Source of the DNA: Leucocoprinus leucothites
Lineage: Eukaryota; Basidiomycota; Agaricomycetes; Agaricales; Agaricaceae
DNA length: 64,000 nucleotides
Direction: 5' to 3'
NCBI GenBank assembly: GCA_013368445.1
Contig: JAACJO010000005.1
Location: forward strand, 682,001 to 746,000
Below are positions 34,253 to 46,298 of the stretch, in pieces. The position numbers were made by a program, and so were the translations under genes. Under the pieces are notes generated by a model. The model ran no database searches. It was not told where the DNA came from and was given only the letters and a program-made list of their open reading frames with translations. Numbering within the stretch: the first letter of the stretch is position 1; each line of letters opens with the position of its first letter.

Positions 34253-34650
34253 AAATTTCTTTACCAGTATGGCTTCCTCATACAAAGAATGAAGGATGAC
34301 ACGGTTCGTGCTCTCAATAATCAGCTATCGGTCGGATGCTGATTTTTCGGCAGCACGCTACAACACGTCATGAAGTGGACTGTGTTGCTGTGTATTCATA
34401 GTTCTTGCATATTTTGACTTCTCCTTTATGCTCCTGTTTCGTTCATTCTCTCTCATACTGGGAGAATTATTTACTCTTGGGACAGTCTTACTCGTCGCTA
34501 GCGATGCTACGTAGATAGATCGTCAGCAGTATATCATGTCGCCAACTGCATACTGCATTGAAATGAAATGCTTATGTAAGCGAATTATTGGATAAGTTTT
34601 GGAGGCATGTGTTCTGAGTTACACAACTTCATTCACACTCTTCGTTAACC
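34253..34650. other. Intergenic region between the KH gene and BRX1
   Basis: About 400 bp of AT-rich 3' flank and BRX1 upstream sequence. No gene or repeat was seen. Confidence 0.5.
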
Positions 34651-35817
34651 ATGGCTTCGGTGCTGAAAGCCCAGAAAGCAAATGCTGCGAAGGCGGAGGC
34701 AAAAGGGAAAGGAAAGAGAATGGCTGACGCCATGGATGTGGACGCAGACCAGCCTGTTGCGAAAAAGCTGAAGAACAAACAGAGAGTACTGCTGCTGTCG
34801 TCGAGAGGCATTACCCATAGGATGCGACATCTAATGAATGATCTAGAGGCTTTACTCCCACATGTGAAAAAGGGTATGTGCCGTGTCGGCTGTAGAAGAA
34901 ATGCGTTAGGCTAACAATGGGCCCTTAGACGCGAAACTTGACTCGAAAAATCATTTAAACCTGCTACCAGAGCTAGCGGACCTCAATAACTGTAACAATA
35001 CGTTGTATTTTGAAGCGAGAAGACACGAAGATCTGTATTTGTGGGCAGCAAAAACACCGAACGGACCAAGTGTAAAAATGCATGTCCAAAATGTGCACAC
35101 AATGGACGAACTCAAGATGACGGGGAACTGTCTGAAGGGTAGCCGAGGACTAGTCAGTTTTGACAAGGCATTCGACGAGACAGAATGGGGACGTTTGGTG
35201 AAGGAGCTCTTTACGCATGTGGGTGCAATACATATCTCATCACTTGATTGCTGCTTTGTTGATAACAATGGCTTTCCTTGTATTAATTAGATCTTTGGGG
35301 TGCCGCCGTCAGCCAGAAAGGCAAAGCCCTTTGTGGACCATATTCTCACATTCTCTCTCCTTGACTCAAAGATCTGGTTCCGGAACTTTCAGGTTCGTAT
35401 CTATCAGTTCACGAGCCCTTTGCATTGTTCGCCATATGTTGCATTCTGACTCTGGCTTGCCATTTAGATCGTTGAAAAGGATCCATTGCAACCGAATGGC
35501 CCTCCACAGACGTCCCTGGTCGAAATCGGACCGCGTTTTGTACTGACGCCGATCCGCATATTTGAAGGTGCATTCGGTGGAGCAACGGTGTATTCTAACC
35601 CTGGTGAGTTGGTCCGGAGATGACTGCGAGTGACTGTACTAAGCTACTTTATTACGTCGTAGAATTTATCTCGCCTGCTGCGGTGCGGTCGTTGGCACGG
35701 AGAGAAAAGGGAGGAAAGTACAACTATCGGAAGGATGCAGAGCAAGAGCAGGAACGGCGGAAGGAGAAACGGCGGTTACAGGATGACGAACTTGCAGTAT
35801 CAAAAGTGTTTGCCTGA
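34651..35817 (+). CDS. BRX1: Ribosome biogenesis protein Brx1
   Basis: Brx1 is a nucleolar Brix-domain protein needed for early 60S subunit assembly and 27S pre-rRNA processing. The start MASVLKAQKANAAKAEA begins a Lys/Ala-rich leader. The Brix domain starts RVLLLSSRGITHRMRHLM, then LADLNNCNNTLYFEARRHE, DLYLWAAKTPNGPSVKM, LKMTGNCLKGSRGLVSFD, and across introns KAKPFVDHILTFSLLDSK, IWFRNFQIVEKDP and GPRFVLTPIRIFEGAFGG. The C-terminus is EFISPAAVRSLARRE followed by a Lys/Arg/Glu-rich tail ending SKVFA at 35817. Five exons. All expected motifs are present with no break. Confidence 0.95.
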
Positions 35818-36090
35818 TAGCAGAACAATGGACCATTTGCTTAGTCAGCCAGTGACAAACGAAAATCCAAGATCGGGCTTTAAGTTGACTGCTATTTTGG
35901 GTGGCCATCAAATCTGCGTTTCGATCGTCACTCCGTCATGTCTGCCCTGCAGAACGCCCATAAGTACATACAGTATGCCGGCTTATGTTCCCTTGTCGTT
36001 GACACCCTTCTTTGTTCTTCTTTCGCCGCCATCAATCCTATATAACCCCTCGTTTCTTCATACCTTTCATCTCGTTCCTCTCGACCAACC

Positions 36091-37939
36091 ATGGCTGTCT
36101 CCCTCTCCATACACACCCATACTAATACCCTTGACATGTATGGCGAACCAGATGTGCAGTGAGTAGTGCCCCTTGACTTCCAATTCGTTCTACAAGTGAT
36201 ACTAATGCAACAACAGGTCTGCGTACTCCCTCTCTGGTTATGTTGCCGTCTCTGTTGCGCCCTCACCCTCGTTCTTTGACCGGCGGCGAACTGCGCGCTA
36301 TCTCCTTCAATCACTTTCTTTAACATTTGAGGGCCAGTCAGAAATTTTCACCCCATCCCATGGATACAGCGCCGTCCGCCTATGTGCCGCCACTCGCGAA
36401 CTAGTCCCTCCGCAGGGCGCGATCGAAATGTCCAATGAAGGCCAAGAAGAATCCGGCGAACCATGTATGTGTCATTATGTCATGCGCCTTGCGGTGATCT
36501 TATCTGTCATTTACGCCACCCCAGCTGTTTGGAACATAATATTTAATATGACTGTGCCTGGTTGGTTGCCAGCATCGTCTGTTATTGGCGTTGAGGAGGT
36601 TGGCGTACGTTATGGTCTCTACGCCACGGCAAAATTGCTCGACTTGGATGAAAATAAGACAAGTTCTTGGGGCTTCGCCACATTTTGCGCGCCCTTCCGT
36701 TCGAAGACTAAGTCGGTCTTCGGACAGAAGTCTGTCGAACTTCGACGTTTTGTGGCTCCGCCTTCTCCGGGTTCTCCTAGCATCGGCACGATTAATTTTC
36801 ACGTCAAAAACCCGAGTGTTTCGGCTATTGGGGAGAAAGGGAAGAGGAGAATACCTTCTGAAGTGTTTGAGAAGATTCAGGTGGTGCTATCGACTCCCGA
36901 AGTCATAGACATGGAGAAGAAGAAAATGGATGTGACATTACGTTTGAGGTCGAATGGTCTCGAGATGGACGAACGCAAACGAATCCAGCTGGTGGACGTT
37001 AACCTCAGCTTACGACAGCACGAGAAGTGCAGGTATGTTGGATGAAATCTAATTTTGTCCCCTACTCATGATACCCTTAGGGCTCGACCATCAAGGTCAT
37101 ACCAGAACCGCTGCCCGCTGCCCCCGCTTGAACAACAACCGCCGAACTGCCCGCTTATTGACCCTTGTCCTATTGGATCTGTGTATGATGTCGGAATGCT
37201 CCCTATCTCCGAGCGTAGCGATTCCCACTCGAGATCTTTCGCCCTCATCCCCTCACATTCCAGTGGTCACTTCAAGTTTGACAGAGACACTGCTCCTGTT
37301 TTTGCCAATGATCCCGCTGCCGACCAGCCTGGTGAACAAGCGAACTGGTACGACTTGGAGTTGAAGCTCCCATTCACCAAGAAGGCTATCGTTGAGGACG
37401 ACTGGGATATCACTGCTGTTCTTCGGCCTACAGCTTCGACACCTCTATTCGTTGTGCACCATGAGCTTTCCGTGGCTATCACTTGTTCCTACACGTTCCC
37501 AGATACAAATGAAGTTGTGCAAGAAAAGCTCAACTTCACCGTGTCGCCAACATTTGGACGTGTGGCTCCACAATCACCCCAACCATCCCTCCTCCCTTCG
37601 GTTTCTCCGAACAGCGACGCGTCAAATTGCGGTGGTCCAAGCCTACCTGTCGTGCAGCCCTATGCGCCGACGTTACCAGTTTATTCACAGCTCTATGACA
37701 TGAATGGCGATGTCAGGATTGACTATTCTATTCCACTGCCGCTCTATACTCCCCCCGATAACGCCACTGATCTCACTATCGGCCGCCCGACGTCGGTAGC
37801 CGATGTGATGAGCATCCCAATTGACAACCAGAGATGGAAGGATGCCGCCACTCGTCAATCTATAGACGACAACAGTGACACAGATGAGGAGACTTCGCCG
37901 CTCTTGGGAACATCCTCGACACAACAGACCTCTTCATAG
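36091..37939 (+). CDS. Alpha-arrestin-like protein with LPxY motifs
   Basis: Fungal alpha-arrestins bring Rsp5/Nedd4-type ubiquitin ligases to membrane transporters for endocytosis. Exons: 36091-36158, 36217-36464, 36573-37032 and 37081-37939. The N-terminal arrestin fold reads SAYSLSGYVAVSVAPS, then RRTARYLLQSLSLTFEGQS, GVRYGLYATAKLLD and VELRRFVAPPS. The C-terminal arrestin part includes WYDLELKLPF, DWDITAVLRPTASTPLFVV and ELSVAITCSY. Near the C-terminus two LPxY sequences (LPVY at 37673-37684, LPLY at 37736-37747) could bind WW domains of the ligase. The acidic tail (DNSDTDEETSPLLG) ends at 37939. Its sequence is divergent, and membership rests on the overall pattern of beta-strand blocks and the LPxY motifs. 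Confidence 0.7.
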
Positions 37940-38663
37940 CAACCTGGCCGCCGTTGCGTATATTCATTTAACAGCGCTCGTTTTCTGTTACTTCACTTTG
38001 CTTGATTTTTGTCGTAGACCGACTGACCCTTGGCCGACCCTTCACCTTGACAATTTGGCACTATCACAATTGCTGTACCCGTATTTATTTCCTCCCTGCC
38101 CTCATTTGCTAAAGTCCGCCAGTCTACTTCTCATTTAGCAAAGACAGACCCTTTTTAGTTGATTCTTCGCTGATTCAGACAAGTACTCTCACACCTTCGT
38201 TCGTCAACTAGTTTCATCCCTCCCTTTGCATCACTTGTAACAATACACATACGTACTCCTCTTATATTATCTTGTAACATCAATAGTTTTAATACCCGAG
38301 GTTCGGCCTATGGGAATAAATATGAATTACCGACGGCGCATCTGGCAATTGAGCCTGTCACCGGTCCAACCTCGGGATTCCAGGACCCAGCGAACCTAGC
38401 GGACCTGAGCACAGGTGATAGGTCACGTCGACCTCAGTATCTCCAGAAAATGGCACAAGTGACTGATTGGTTGATTGACGCCGAAATGACAATTGTGAGA
38501 TGCTAAGTACTTGCTTAGGCGCCACAAAGTAGCTAGACGCGACGCGTTTGATGATGCCATGGATTGACTGATGGATCACGTGCTTCGCGTCAATGCATAT
38601 CACACGCGTCCCTTTTTGGGTGACTTTACAGGTTTGCTCAAGGCCACCTGCGTCATTTACCCA
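37940..38663. other. Intergenic region upstream of the Csm1-like gene
   Basis: About 720 bp without a supported gene. CT-rich tracts lie in the first 250 bp. An in-frame ATG at 38571 could extend the Csm1-like protein but the extension lacks conserved character. Confidence 0.5.
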
Positions 38664-40585
38664 ATGTCCGACGATTCTGTCGAATTAGGTATGCCAGGAC
38701 AACACATTCATGACAATTTAATTGATATGATCTATAATATAGGCGGCTTTGGGCCTACCACACCTGCACATCCAAGCATCAAGCCCAGGCCGAAACCACG
38801 AACAACGGCCAAACCACTGATAAAGCAAAGAGCGAATGGTGCTGAGAAAGAACCTGGGCCTTCGAAACGCACAGCAGCAAATGCACCAGGCAGGCAGACA
38901 AAAAGGAAGAAAGTGGAAGAAGAGGTAGTGGTGGAAAGTCAAGATGAAGTGGAGGAGGCAGATGGTGGTGAGGTGCAAGAAGCGGAAATGGAGGAGACGA
39001 GAGCGGTTGCGGAAGATGTGGTTGCGAGCAGTGAAGATGAGATGCGAGTTGAGGTTGAGAAGCACCTGAATGGAAATAATGCAAGGACAAGAGGTCGGGT
39101 GAACGGACGTACACAGCAACGACAAAGAACGAAGCCTCCTTCATCATCGAAACTGCCGCCAAAGTCGTCCAAGCAGGTGATGGAAGTTCAAGGAAGTGAA
39201 GAAGAGGAGAATGCCGGAGAGGAGGTGATTCATATCGACGTTCCGCCTCCACGGGAGACTCGGACTGGAAAGGCAGCTGTTGGACGAAGTAGAAACCAAG
39301 CGAAGCGGAAGAAGGAGAGCCCAATGGATGAGGTGCTAGAAGGACAGGACGAAATAGTTGCTCTCATTGACAAGATTGGAGGACCTGCCCCCACCTCGAG
39401 CAGAAAGTCTGGGACCACTGGCGCCCCCGCTTCGAATGTCAAGGATGCGGAGACGGCAAGACTTAAGGAGAAAATTAGTCGTGTGAGTAGTGCATCTGCT
39501 CTGGTTATTTTGTGTCCGTCTGAATCGATCATATTTGTTTAGTTGGAGAGCGAGAACAAGGCGCTTTCGGATCAGCTAGAAGAATTGTTCAGGATACGAG
39601 AAACAGAGGCAGAAGCCCTACTACGAAGAACGGACGAGCAATACCAGACAAGGGTGCGCGGTACGGCTTTAACTCTCTACAAATGCACCGCAGGCTTTAA
39701 TCCATTTCTTCACTAGCTTTGGAAGATCTTAACCATGTCTTGACGGATGAGCTATCGAAAAAGCAACCTCTGGTGGGACTCGGGAGGTCAACTGTGTTCA
39801 ACCTCATTCCACGCGAAGTTGCGGATGCAGAGAAACAAACTCTTGAAAAAGAGATCACCAAGTTAAAGGGCGAGGCTGACGATGCAGCAAAGACGCTGTC
39901 AGACAAAGACCAAGAGATTGGACAACTAAAGCAACTTGGTAAATCCGTCTCATCTTTACCTCTTGTCACCCAGATTGATATTTTTCTCTCGATTCCTCAG
40001 AGAAAGAACTGAGATTCGAGCTCAAAGCCGAAATTGACAGAGCAAATTCTCTAGCAAAGCAGGCACCTCGACATCCACACCCAACCCCCCGCTCCGGAAT
40101 GGTGGCAGAAGACCCTAAACACAGAGAAGCTATCAGTCTTTACGAAGACCTGACGAATATCATTGTACTAAACATTCGGTCCACACCATCTTCTACGGGT
40201 AGAAAGGACGAGTGGCAGTTCACCTGTTGTTATACCCACACCAATGAATCTGATTCGGTCAATCCTGCCACGCGAAGTACGTTTACTCGTTTTGAATGAA
40301 ATGACATACTAACGTCTTTGGAAAGGCCTCAGCTTCACATTGCGTTCTTATGAGCTGCTTGATGATGGCGGTCAGCACAATGACTGGATCCAATACCTTC
40401 CAATGTCACTAGAGAAGGAGGCGGACGCTTTTAGAGACAAACTCGGTTTCTTGAATTCTCCATTCCAATTTGAGAGAAATCAGTTGGCTCTTTTCTTGCG
40501 GACGTTATATACCACTGTTGAGGACATTGTGAAGGCGGATGATGAGAGTGATGATGGCGAGCGGGTGTCTGAAGGCGCAACGTGA
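38664..40585 (+). CDS. CSM1: Csm1/Pcs1-type monopolin subunit (kinetochore/nucleolus)
   Basis: Csm1 (fission yeast Pcs1) forms a V-shaped complex that clamps kinetochore components and also anchors rDNA. The start MSDDSVEL is followed by an intron and a long basic and acidic low-complexity region (KPRTTAKPLIKQ, EEVVVESQDEVEEADGGE). A coiled-coil region follows (KISRLESENKALSDQLEEL, AEKQTLEKEITKLKGEADD, LKAEIDRANS). The C-terminal globular domain reads ISLYEDLTNIIVLNI, DEWQFTCCYTH, LSFTLRSYELLDDG, QYLPMSLEKEADAF and LGFLNSPFQFERNQLALFL. Coiled coil followed by this RWD-like domain is the Csm1/Pcs1 layout. A short acidic tail ends at 40585. The assignment rests on architecture plus the C-terminal motif set; the N-terminal half is not conserved enough to help. 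Confidence 0.75.
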
Positions 40586-40761
40586 TTCGTCATCGACACT
40601 GCAGTTTATTGTTTATTTTCTAGGATGTATTTGGTATTTTGTACATTTGACCTACGACTATTTTACATTGGTACTACTAACGAACTTTGAAGCAAATCGT
40701 GGGAAGCGAAAATACGTGCTACTTGCACGATCAGGGGTGTCAAGTGGCCTCACGAGTAAAG

Positions 40762-43336
40762 CTAGAGTTCGTTGTATGTCTTGGCTCCTGTTAGAGCCCA
40801 GAGTTTCAGAGCTGTCCTGTCTCCGCTACGAAGTGCATTCTGGACGGCAAAATCTGCGAAGCCAGAATCATATCCCCCAAGATTAGCTCCGGCCTGAACG
40901 AGTAGATCGACCACGTCCATATAGCCCTGTCGTGCCGCCTTGTCTATGGATTAGTAGGGCAGCGATAGAACGAATCCAGTGCGACGCACATAGTACAACG
41001 CTGTATGCCCAAGCGTATCTCTCAGATGAACCAATGCACCTGACTGTAGTAACAACTCGACGGCTTGTGTATGTCCGTTTAATGCAGCAACGTGTAATGG
41101 AGACCTCCCAGAACCAGGATCCAAGCAATTGACGATTCCACCTGCGATGCTTCCGTGCTTCCCGGCGACACCAGCACTAGAAGGCTCACCTACCGCAGAT
41201 GACTGTCGGACGTGGTGACCATGTTGATCCGAAGAGGTTTTCTCTGTCTCGATACAGTATCGGAGACTTTCAAAATCATTCTTTGCGGCAGCAAGATGGA
41301 TCAAGAATGGTAAGAGGACGGATTCGGCTGTAGATGCCTCTGCAGCAGTCCATGTCCACGGAGCTGCCTCGTCTCGAGTTTCGGACGCTGTTACGAGAGC
41401 ATCCGATGATACAACAATTTCGGGAACCAGGGAAGGAGGACGGGAGAGCCGAATAAATCTAGAAAGCACATGATGAACTGTGTCCAAGTTGGGTTCGCTA
41501 TCAGAGGTCGAGAGTGTTGTTGAGGCGTGGCTGGGTGCTGCTGCTGAAGGGCGTGTAAGCTCGCCTCGAAGGGGGATTCCGACAAGATCCCGAATTTGCT
41601 TCAGTGAGAGCTCTGGTTTAGAGAGTAGATAGCCGAGTTTGGTCAGTGCACACTAGAGATGTTATGATATATCAATGAGTCGCGTTGGGAAGAAGAGAGA
41701 AGGCTACGGACCTCTGGTGTCATATCACTGCCAGGAATAACGCCAATTTGGAGGAGCGACCTTGAAGTTTCATATGCGTCAGAAACTGATCCTTTGGCAC
41801 ACTGAGATATGGCTACAACAACAACGCCTCGATCACACGCTTCCTTTATAGCATCGATGAGTCCAGATCGTTGGGGTGCATTTCCTGCACCGAATGTTTC
41901 CAGAACTACCCCTCTGATGGGTGGGCTACAGAATGCCCTGATGGTCGCGCCTGTAATACCGGGGAATAAGCGCAATGTCGCTACAGGTAGGTAAGCTAAG
42001 TGTGAGCAAGGAGCTGACGTGTAAAGCTTCACCAACGTGAGAGCTCATCTCTGAATCAATGCATCAGCCCAGATCATCTCGGATGGCACAAAGTACTGAC
42101 CTTTGTGTGCCCTGAACCTTCGGAGACTGGTTTGCCGGATAACATCATCCCAACTTACGTGAATATCGATACCGACTGACAGGACTTAGTAAACTGATGA
42201 TGTTAGAATCCTCGACGGACAAACCTTTTACTAGAGGTGCGAAGTTTGGGCTTTCAAAAGCAGCAAGGTCAAAAGATGACATTTTGGTCACCCTGTTGCC
42301 TCGAAATAAGGTATGGTTGAAGTATAAACAGCATTCTGTGGATCACCCAGTGATATATTACTTACACTCATGTTGTAGAATGGTGCTTACCTGGTATAAT
42401 GTAGTGGCCGGCGATTGTGAGGGCGCCCATCAGATTATCTACGGCGTCATTGCGAAGCTGGGACATGGGAATTTGAGCTCCTGTTATAATCTTGGGATGA
42501 TTAATTAGAAGCATCCGAAGGACCCGGTTAATTTGCATACCACAGTCTTTCCGATATCTTCGAGTAGGAAACTCAGGGCGCTCGAAGTATAAGACATGGT
42601 ATCTGTTCCATGTAGGACGACAAAGGCATCGAAATGATAATTTAGTTCAATTTCGGTGGCGAGACGGATCCAATCTAAAAACCCATCAATATTAATAGCA
42701 GTTCGTAACGGTCAAGATTTCCCGACCTTGGATATCTATGTTACTGCTATCCAGTAGGGGATTCCACTACTGAGCATTAGGGCTACCTCACTAGCGAGCC
42801 GAGGAGGCTCACCTCTAGGATAGCATAGCGAATCGACTTGCTGGTAGTTTCACCAGGAACCTTGCTCCGAGGTGTAACAAGACTAGGTAGCTGTGCCTCA
42901 TAGATGTTTTCAGCGACTTTGACACATTTCGGGCGATTCATAGAGGTACGTTCTTTAGCTGGGCTAAGAGATTGTTCACCGATAGGGCGAGTTGATCGCA
43001 CAAGCAGCGTTGGCGATTCCAGTGGGACCATGGGGGTCTGAGAGGCAACTGGGCTGGACCTTCCACTGCCTGTGCTCCATTGCCTGAAGCCTTGAACACT
43101 CGTAGCATTTGCAAAGAACGATTCCTGTAAGGGATCATGGAAACGATCTTGACTTCGAAGCGTTTCCGTCAAAAAGTACGGTTCCGGAACATAGCCTTGT
43201 TGTCCAACGAGCATACCAATGGTCCCACCTATGGCCTGCGTCAGAGAATGATGATGCGAACTGGTATAACCGGGCGGCACGCGCCTGTGTATATCATCAG
43301 CACCCGGGACTCATGTGCGAGCTGAGAGGGATCCAT
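40762..43336 (-). CDS. L-asparaginase with C-terminal ankyrin repeats (ASPG-type)
   Basis: This enzyme hydrolyses asparagine to aspartate and ammonia. The start MDPSQLAHES at 43336 gives VLMIYTGGTIGM once the first intron is removed. It contains the first catalytic Thr. The second motif, VVLHGTDTMSYTSSAL, carries the Thr-Asp pair. Further conserved blocks are TGAQIPMSQLRNDAVDNL, FGAGNAPQ and GVVVVAISQCAKGSV. After a variable linker, ankyrin repeats follow: GRSPLHVAALNGHTQAVELL, DTLGHTALYYAARQGYMDVV and a partial third. It ends TYNEL at 40762. This fused domain order matches the cytosolic asparaginase/lysophospholipase (ASPG) proteins. The first intron seems to use a GC donor (gcgcgt). Its start codon faces that of tryptophan synthase, 241 bp away. 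Confidence 0.9.
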
Positions 43337-43577
43337 TGTTGGGCCTGAGGTGGTAGTCGAGGTCCAAGTGCATTGCGAGGACTTCGGTGCCAACTTCGGA
43401 ACTCTTTGCAGGATCAAGCTTCTTCGGGCCAAATCAAGTCCGGCGTAATTTTGGTGATCTCCTTCAGCACGTGGCTCGCGTAGATCGAGATATTAGATAA
43501 TTTAAAAGCTAGCAATTCATGAGTCACCTCCAGCATTCACCCATTCCTTCCTGTTCCCTTCCATCTATCTAATATCC
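43337..43577. promoter_or_regulatory. Shared upstream region of asparaginase and tryptophan synthase genes
   Basis: The two genes are transcribed apart from this 241 bp interval, which must hold both promoters. Both products act in amino-acid metabolism. I looked for a Gcn4-type TGACTC site: a gagtcacc sequence (TGACTC on the minus strand) lies at about 43522-43529, close to the tryptophan synthase start. General amino-acid control is an inference. Confidence 0.45.
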
Positions 43578-46298
43578 ATGGAAGCACTCAAGAAGGTCTT
43601 TGAAGACAGAAAAGCTGAGGCACGATTGTGTTCTACGTCTCCGCAACGTTCTACTTATCTGATGATGCCACAGGGTTCTTCAGCTCTCGTAACTTTCGTC
43701 ACCGCCGGTTATCCCACCAAGGATGACACCCCAGCTATTCTTTTAGCAATGCAAGCTGGGGGGGCAGATGTCATTGAACTTGGCATACCCTTTTCAGACC
43801 CTATTGCAGATGGACCTACAATCCAAAAAACAAATACAGTACGTCCACCGGTATGGCATTAATACTCTAATACCACACTCATCACTCTCCAGATTGCTTT
43901 GAAAAATGGCATAGACTATGCGACCGTTCTCGGTCACCTTAGAGAAGCCCGCAACAAGGGTCTTACAGCACCGGTCCTTCTCATGGGTATGTTCGCTCTT
44001 GTATTTTTGGGTAATATTTTCTTACGCCCTTCCAGGCTATTATAACCCTCTTCTGGCTTATGGAGAGGACAAAGCTATTCATGATGCTGCAGAGGCAGGA
44101 GCTAATGGTTTTATCATGGTTGATCTTCCACCCGAGGAGGCTATTGCATTCCGTGAAAAGTGTGCCAAAGCTCGGTTCGTGGTTCTTTACCTCATGTCAT
44201 CCCTCCTGTGCTGACTTTTCTTCCCCAGTCTTTCATATGTGCCATTAATTGCACCATCAACAACTCTCAATCGCATTCAATTCTTGTGCTCCATTGCTGA
44301 CACTTTCATTTATGTTGTTTCCAAGGTACCGTCTCCTCTCTCTCCCTTCTCAATTCAATGTGACTCATCTATTTCGGGTGAATAGATGGGAACTACTGGT
44401 TCTTCGGATAGCAAGGGTCTCAATACCGAACTTCCAGACATTCTTGCACGCATTCGTGATTTCACCTCTGTGCCGCTCGCGGTGGGCTTTGGCGTTGCAA
44501 ATCGGACTCACTTCAACTACGCTGTTGATGCCGGTGCTGACGGTGTTGTCATTGGCAGCAAGCTTGTCCATGTCATTGGAGGTTCGCCTCCCGGGGAAAT
44601 TGCTCAAAGGGTTGAGGCTTACTGCCGAGAGGTGACTGGTAGAGACGAACCTCCTCGTGTTCGCTCTCCTCTCCCGTCGACACCGCGAGTTAAAAGCCCG
44701 AATTCAGCTAATGGAACGGCAAAGACCGTCGATGTCGAGGTTTTACCACCACGTTTCGGCCAATTCGGTGGTCAGTATGTTCCTGAGGCTCTTGTGGATT
44801 GTTTAGTGGAACTCGAGGCTGCTCATAAGTCTGCTATGGCCGACCCTGAATTCTTGAAAGAGTTTAGGAGTCATTTTGGTTACATCAACCGGCCATCTAA
44901 TCTCTACCTCGCCGAGAACCTGACCAAGGAAGCTGGCGGTGCTAACATTTGGCTCAAGCGGGAAGACCTGTACGTTTCTCTTGGTTCTCGCTGTGTTGAA
45001 ACCGACTTATTCATTTCAGAAACCACACTGGATCGCATAAAATCAATAACGCTATAGGCCAAGTCAGTTTTCATATCTAAACTCAAAGGCAAGGGAGACT
45101 GATATCGTATCAGATTCTCTTGGCTCGTCGTCTAGGAAAGACTCGTATCATCGCTGAAACCGGTGCCGGACAGCATGGCGTCGCAACTGCTACCGTATGC
45201 GCCAAGTTTGGTATGGAATGTATCGTTTATATGGGGGCAGAAGATGTTCGTCGACAAGCCCTCAATGTGTTCCGCATCGAAATGCTTGGTGGAAAGGTGA
45301 GTATGGAAGCGATCTGCTCAACGATCCACGCTGAAGTTGTGTTTTATCTCATAGGTTATACCTGTCCATTCGGGTTCTTGTACACTCAAAGACGCAGTTA
45401 ACGAAGCGCTTCGTGACTGGGTGACGAACCTCTCAACAACACACTACCTTGTTGGCTCTGCCATCGGACCGCATCCATTCCCTACTATCGTCCGTGACTT
45501 CCAGAAGCTCATTGGTCAAGAGATCAAACAGCAGCTCCAAGAAGTACGAGGCAAACTTCCAGACGTCGTTGTTGCCTGCGTCGGCGGTGGCAGTAATGCC
45601 ATTGGTACTTTCTACGACTTTATCCCAGACAAAAACGTTCGTCTTGTTGGTGTAGAGGCGGGAGGAGAGGGTTAGCCAACTTCATGAATTCCATTCTATC
45701 TGATCGCGGACTGACCTTGACAATAGGTACCGACGGCATTAAACACAGTGCCACTCTCTCTATGGGCCAGCCCGGTGTTCTGCACGGTGTTCGAACATAC
45801 ATCCTCCAGGATAAGGATGGCCAGATTATCGAAACACATTCCATCAGTGCAGGTCTCGACTACCCTGGTGTTGGACCTGAGCACGCTTGGTTAAAGGACT
45901 CTGGCCGTGCCGAGTATGTTGTCGCTACTGACGAGCAGGCCTTGCGTGGCTTCAGGATGCTCACGCAAAAGGAAGGCATCATTCCCGGTGAGTTGGCTGC
46001 ATGCATGGTTCAATATTCATAATTCTCATCAAAATCCAACCAAGCGCTGGAATCCTCGCACGCAATCTGGGAGGCTCTCAATATCGCCAGGACACTTCCA
46101 AAAGACCAAGATATTGTCGTGGTGGGTACTCTTTCGTAGACCTTGAGAGCTTTGGTTCATCATCAAATTTCTCCTTCATAGTGCTTGTCCGGCCGTGGCG
46201 ATAAAGATGTAGAGCAAATCTCTGAGCTTCTTCCAAAATGGGCCGATACCCTCGACTGGCATGTTGCTAAGCGTGCCCCTGAGCCCGCTGATCTATAG
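43578..46298 (+). CDS. TRP5: Bifunctional tryptophan synthase (alpha-beta fusion)
   Basis: It catalyses the last step of tryptophan synthesis: indole-3-glycerol phosphate to indole (alpha), then indole plus serine to tryptophan (beta, PLP-dependent). The start is [14 protein letters not shown]. The alpha domain has [14 protein letters not shown] and [19 protein letters not shown] (catalytic Glu and Asp), then [23 protein letters not shown] and [13 protein letters not shown] Ser/Pro linker joins to the beta domain: [16 protein letters not shown], then [13 protein letters not shown] with the PLP Lys, [48 protein letters not shown] and [16 protein letters not shown]. It ends PEPADL at 46298. A 54-base stretch after codon 14 (gcacga...ccacag) looks like an intron with a GC donor but is frame-neutral. 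Confidence 0.95.

Noticed and set aside
38571..38663. N-terminal extension of the Csm1-like protein from ATG 38571
   Set aside because: The 31 added residues show no conserved character; ATG 38664 directly before the first intron fits better.
42197..42508. 103-codon + strand frame inside the asparaginase locus
   Set aside because: Antisense to asparaginase exons carrying HGTDTM and neighbouring motifs; no independent support.
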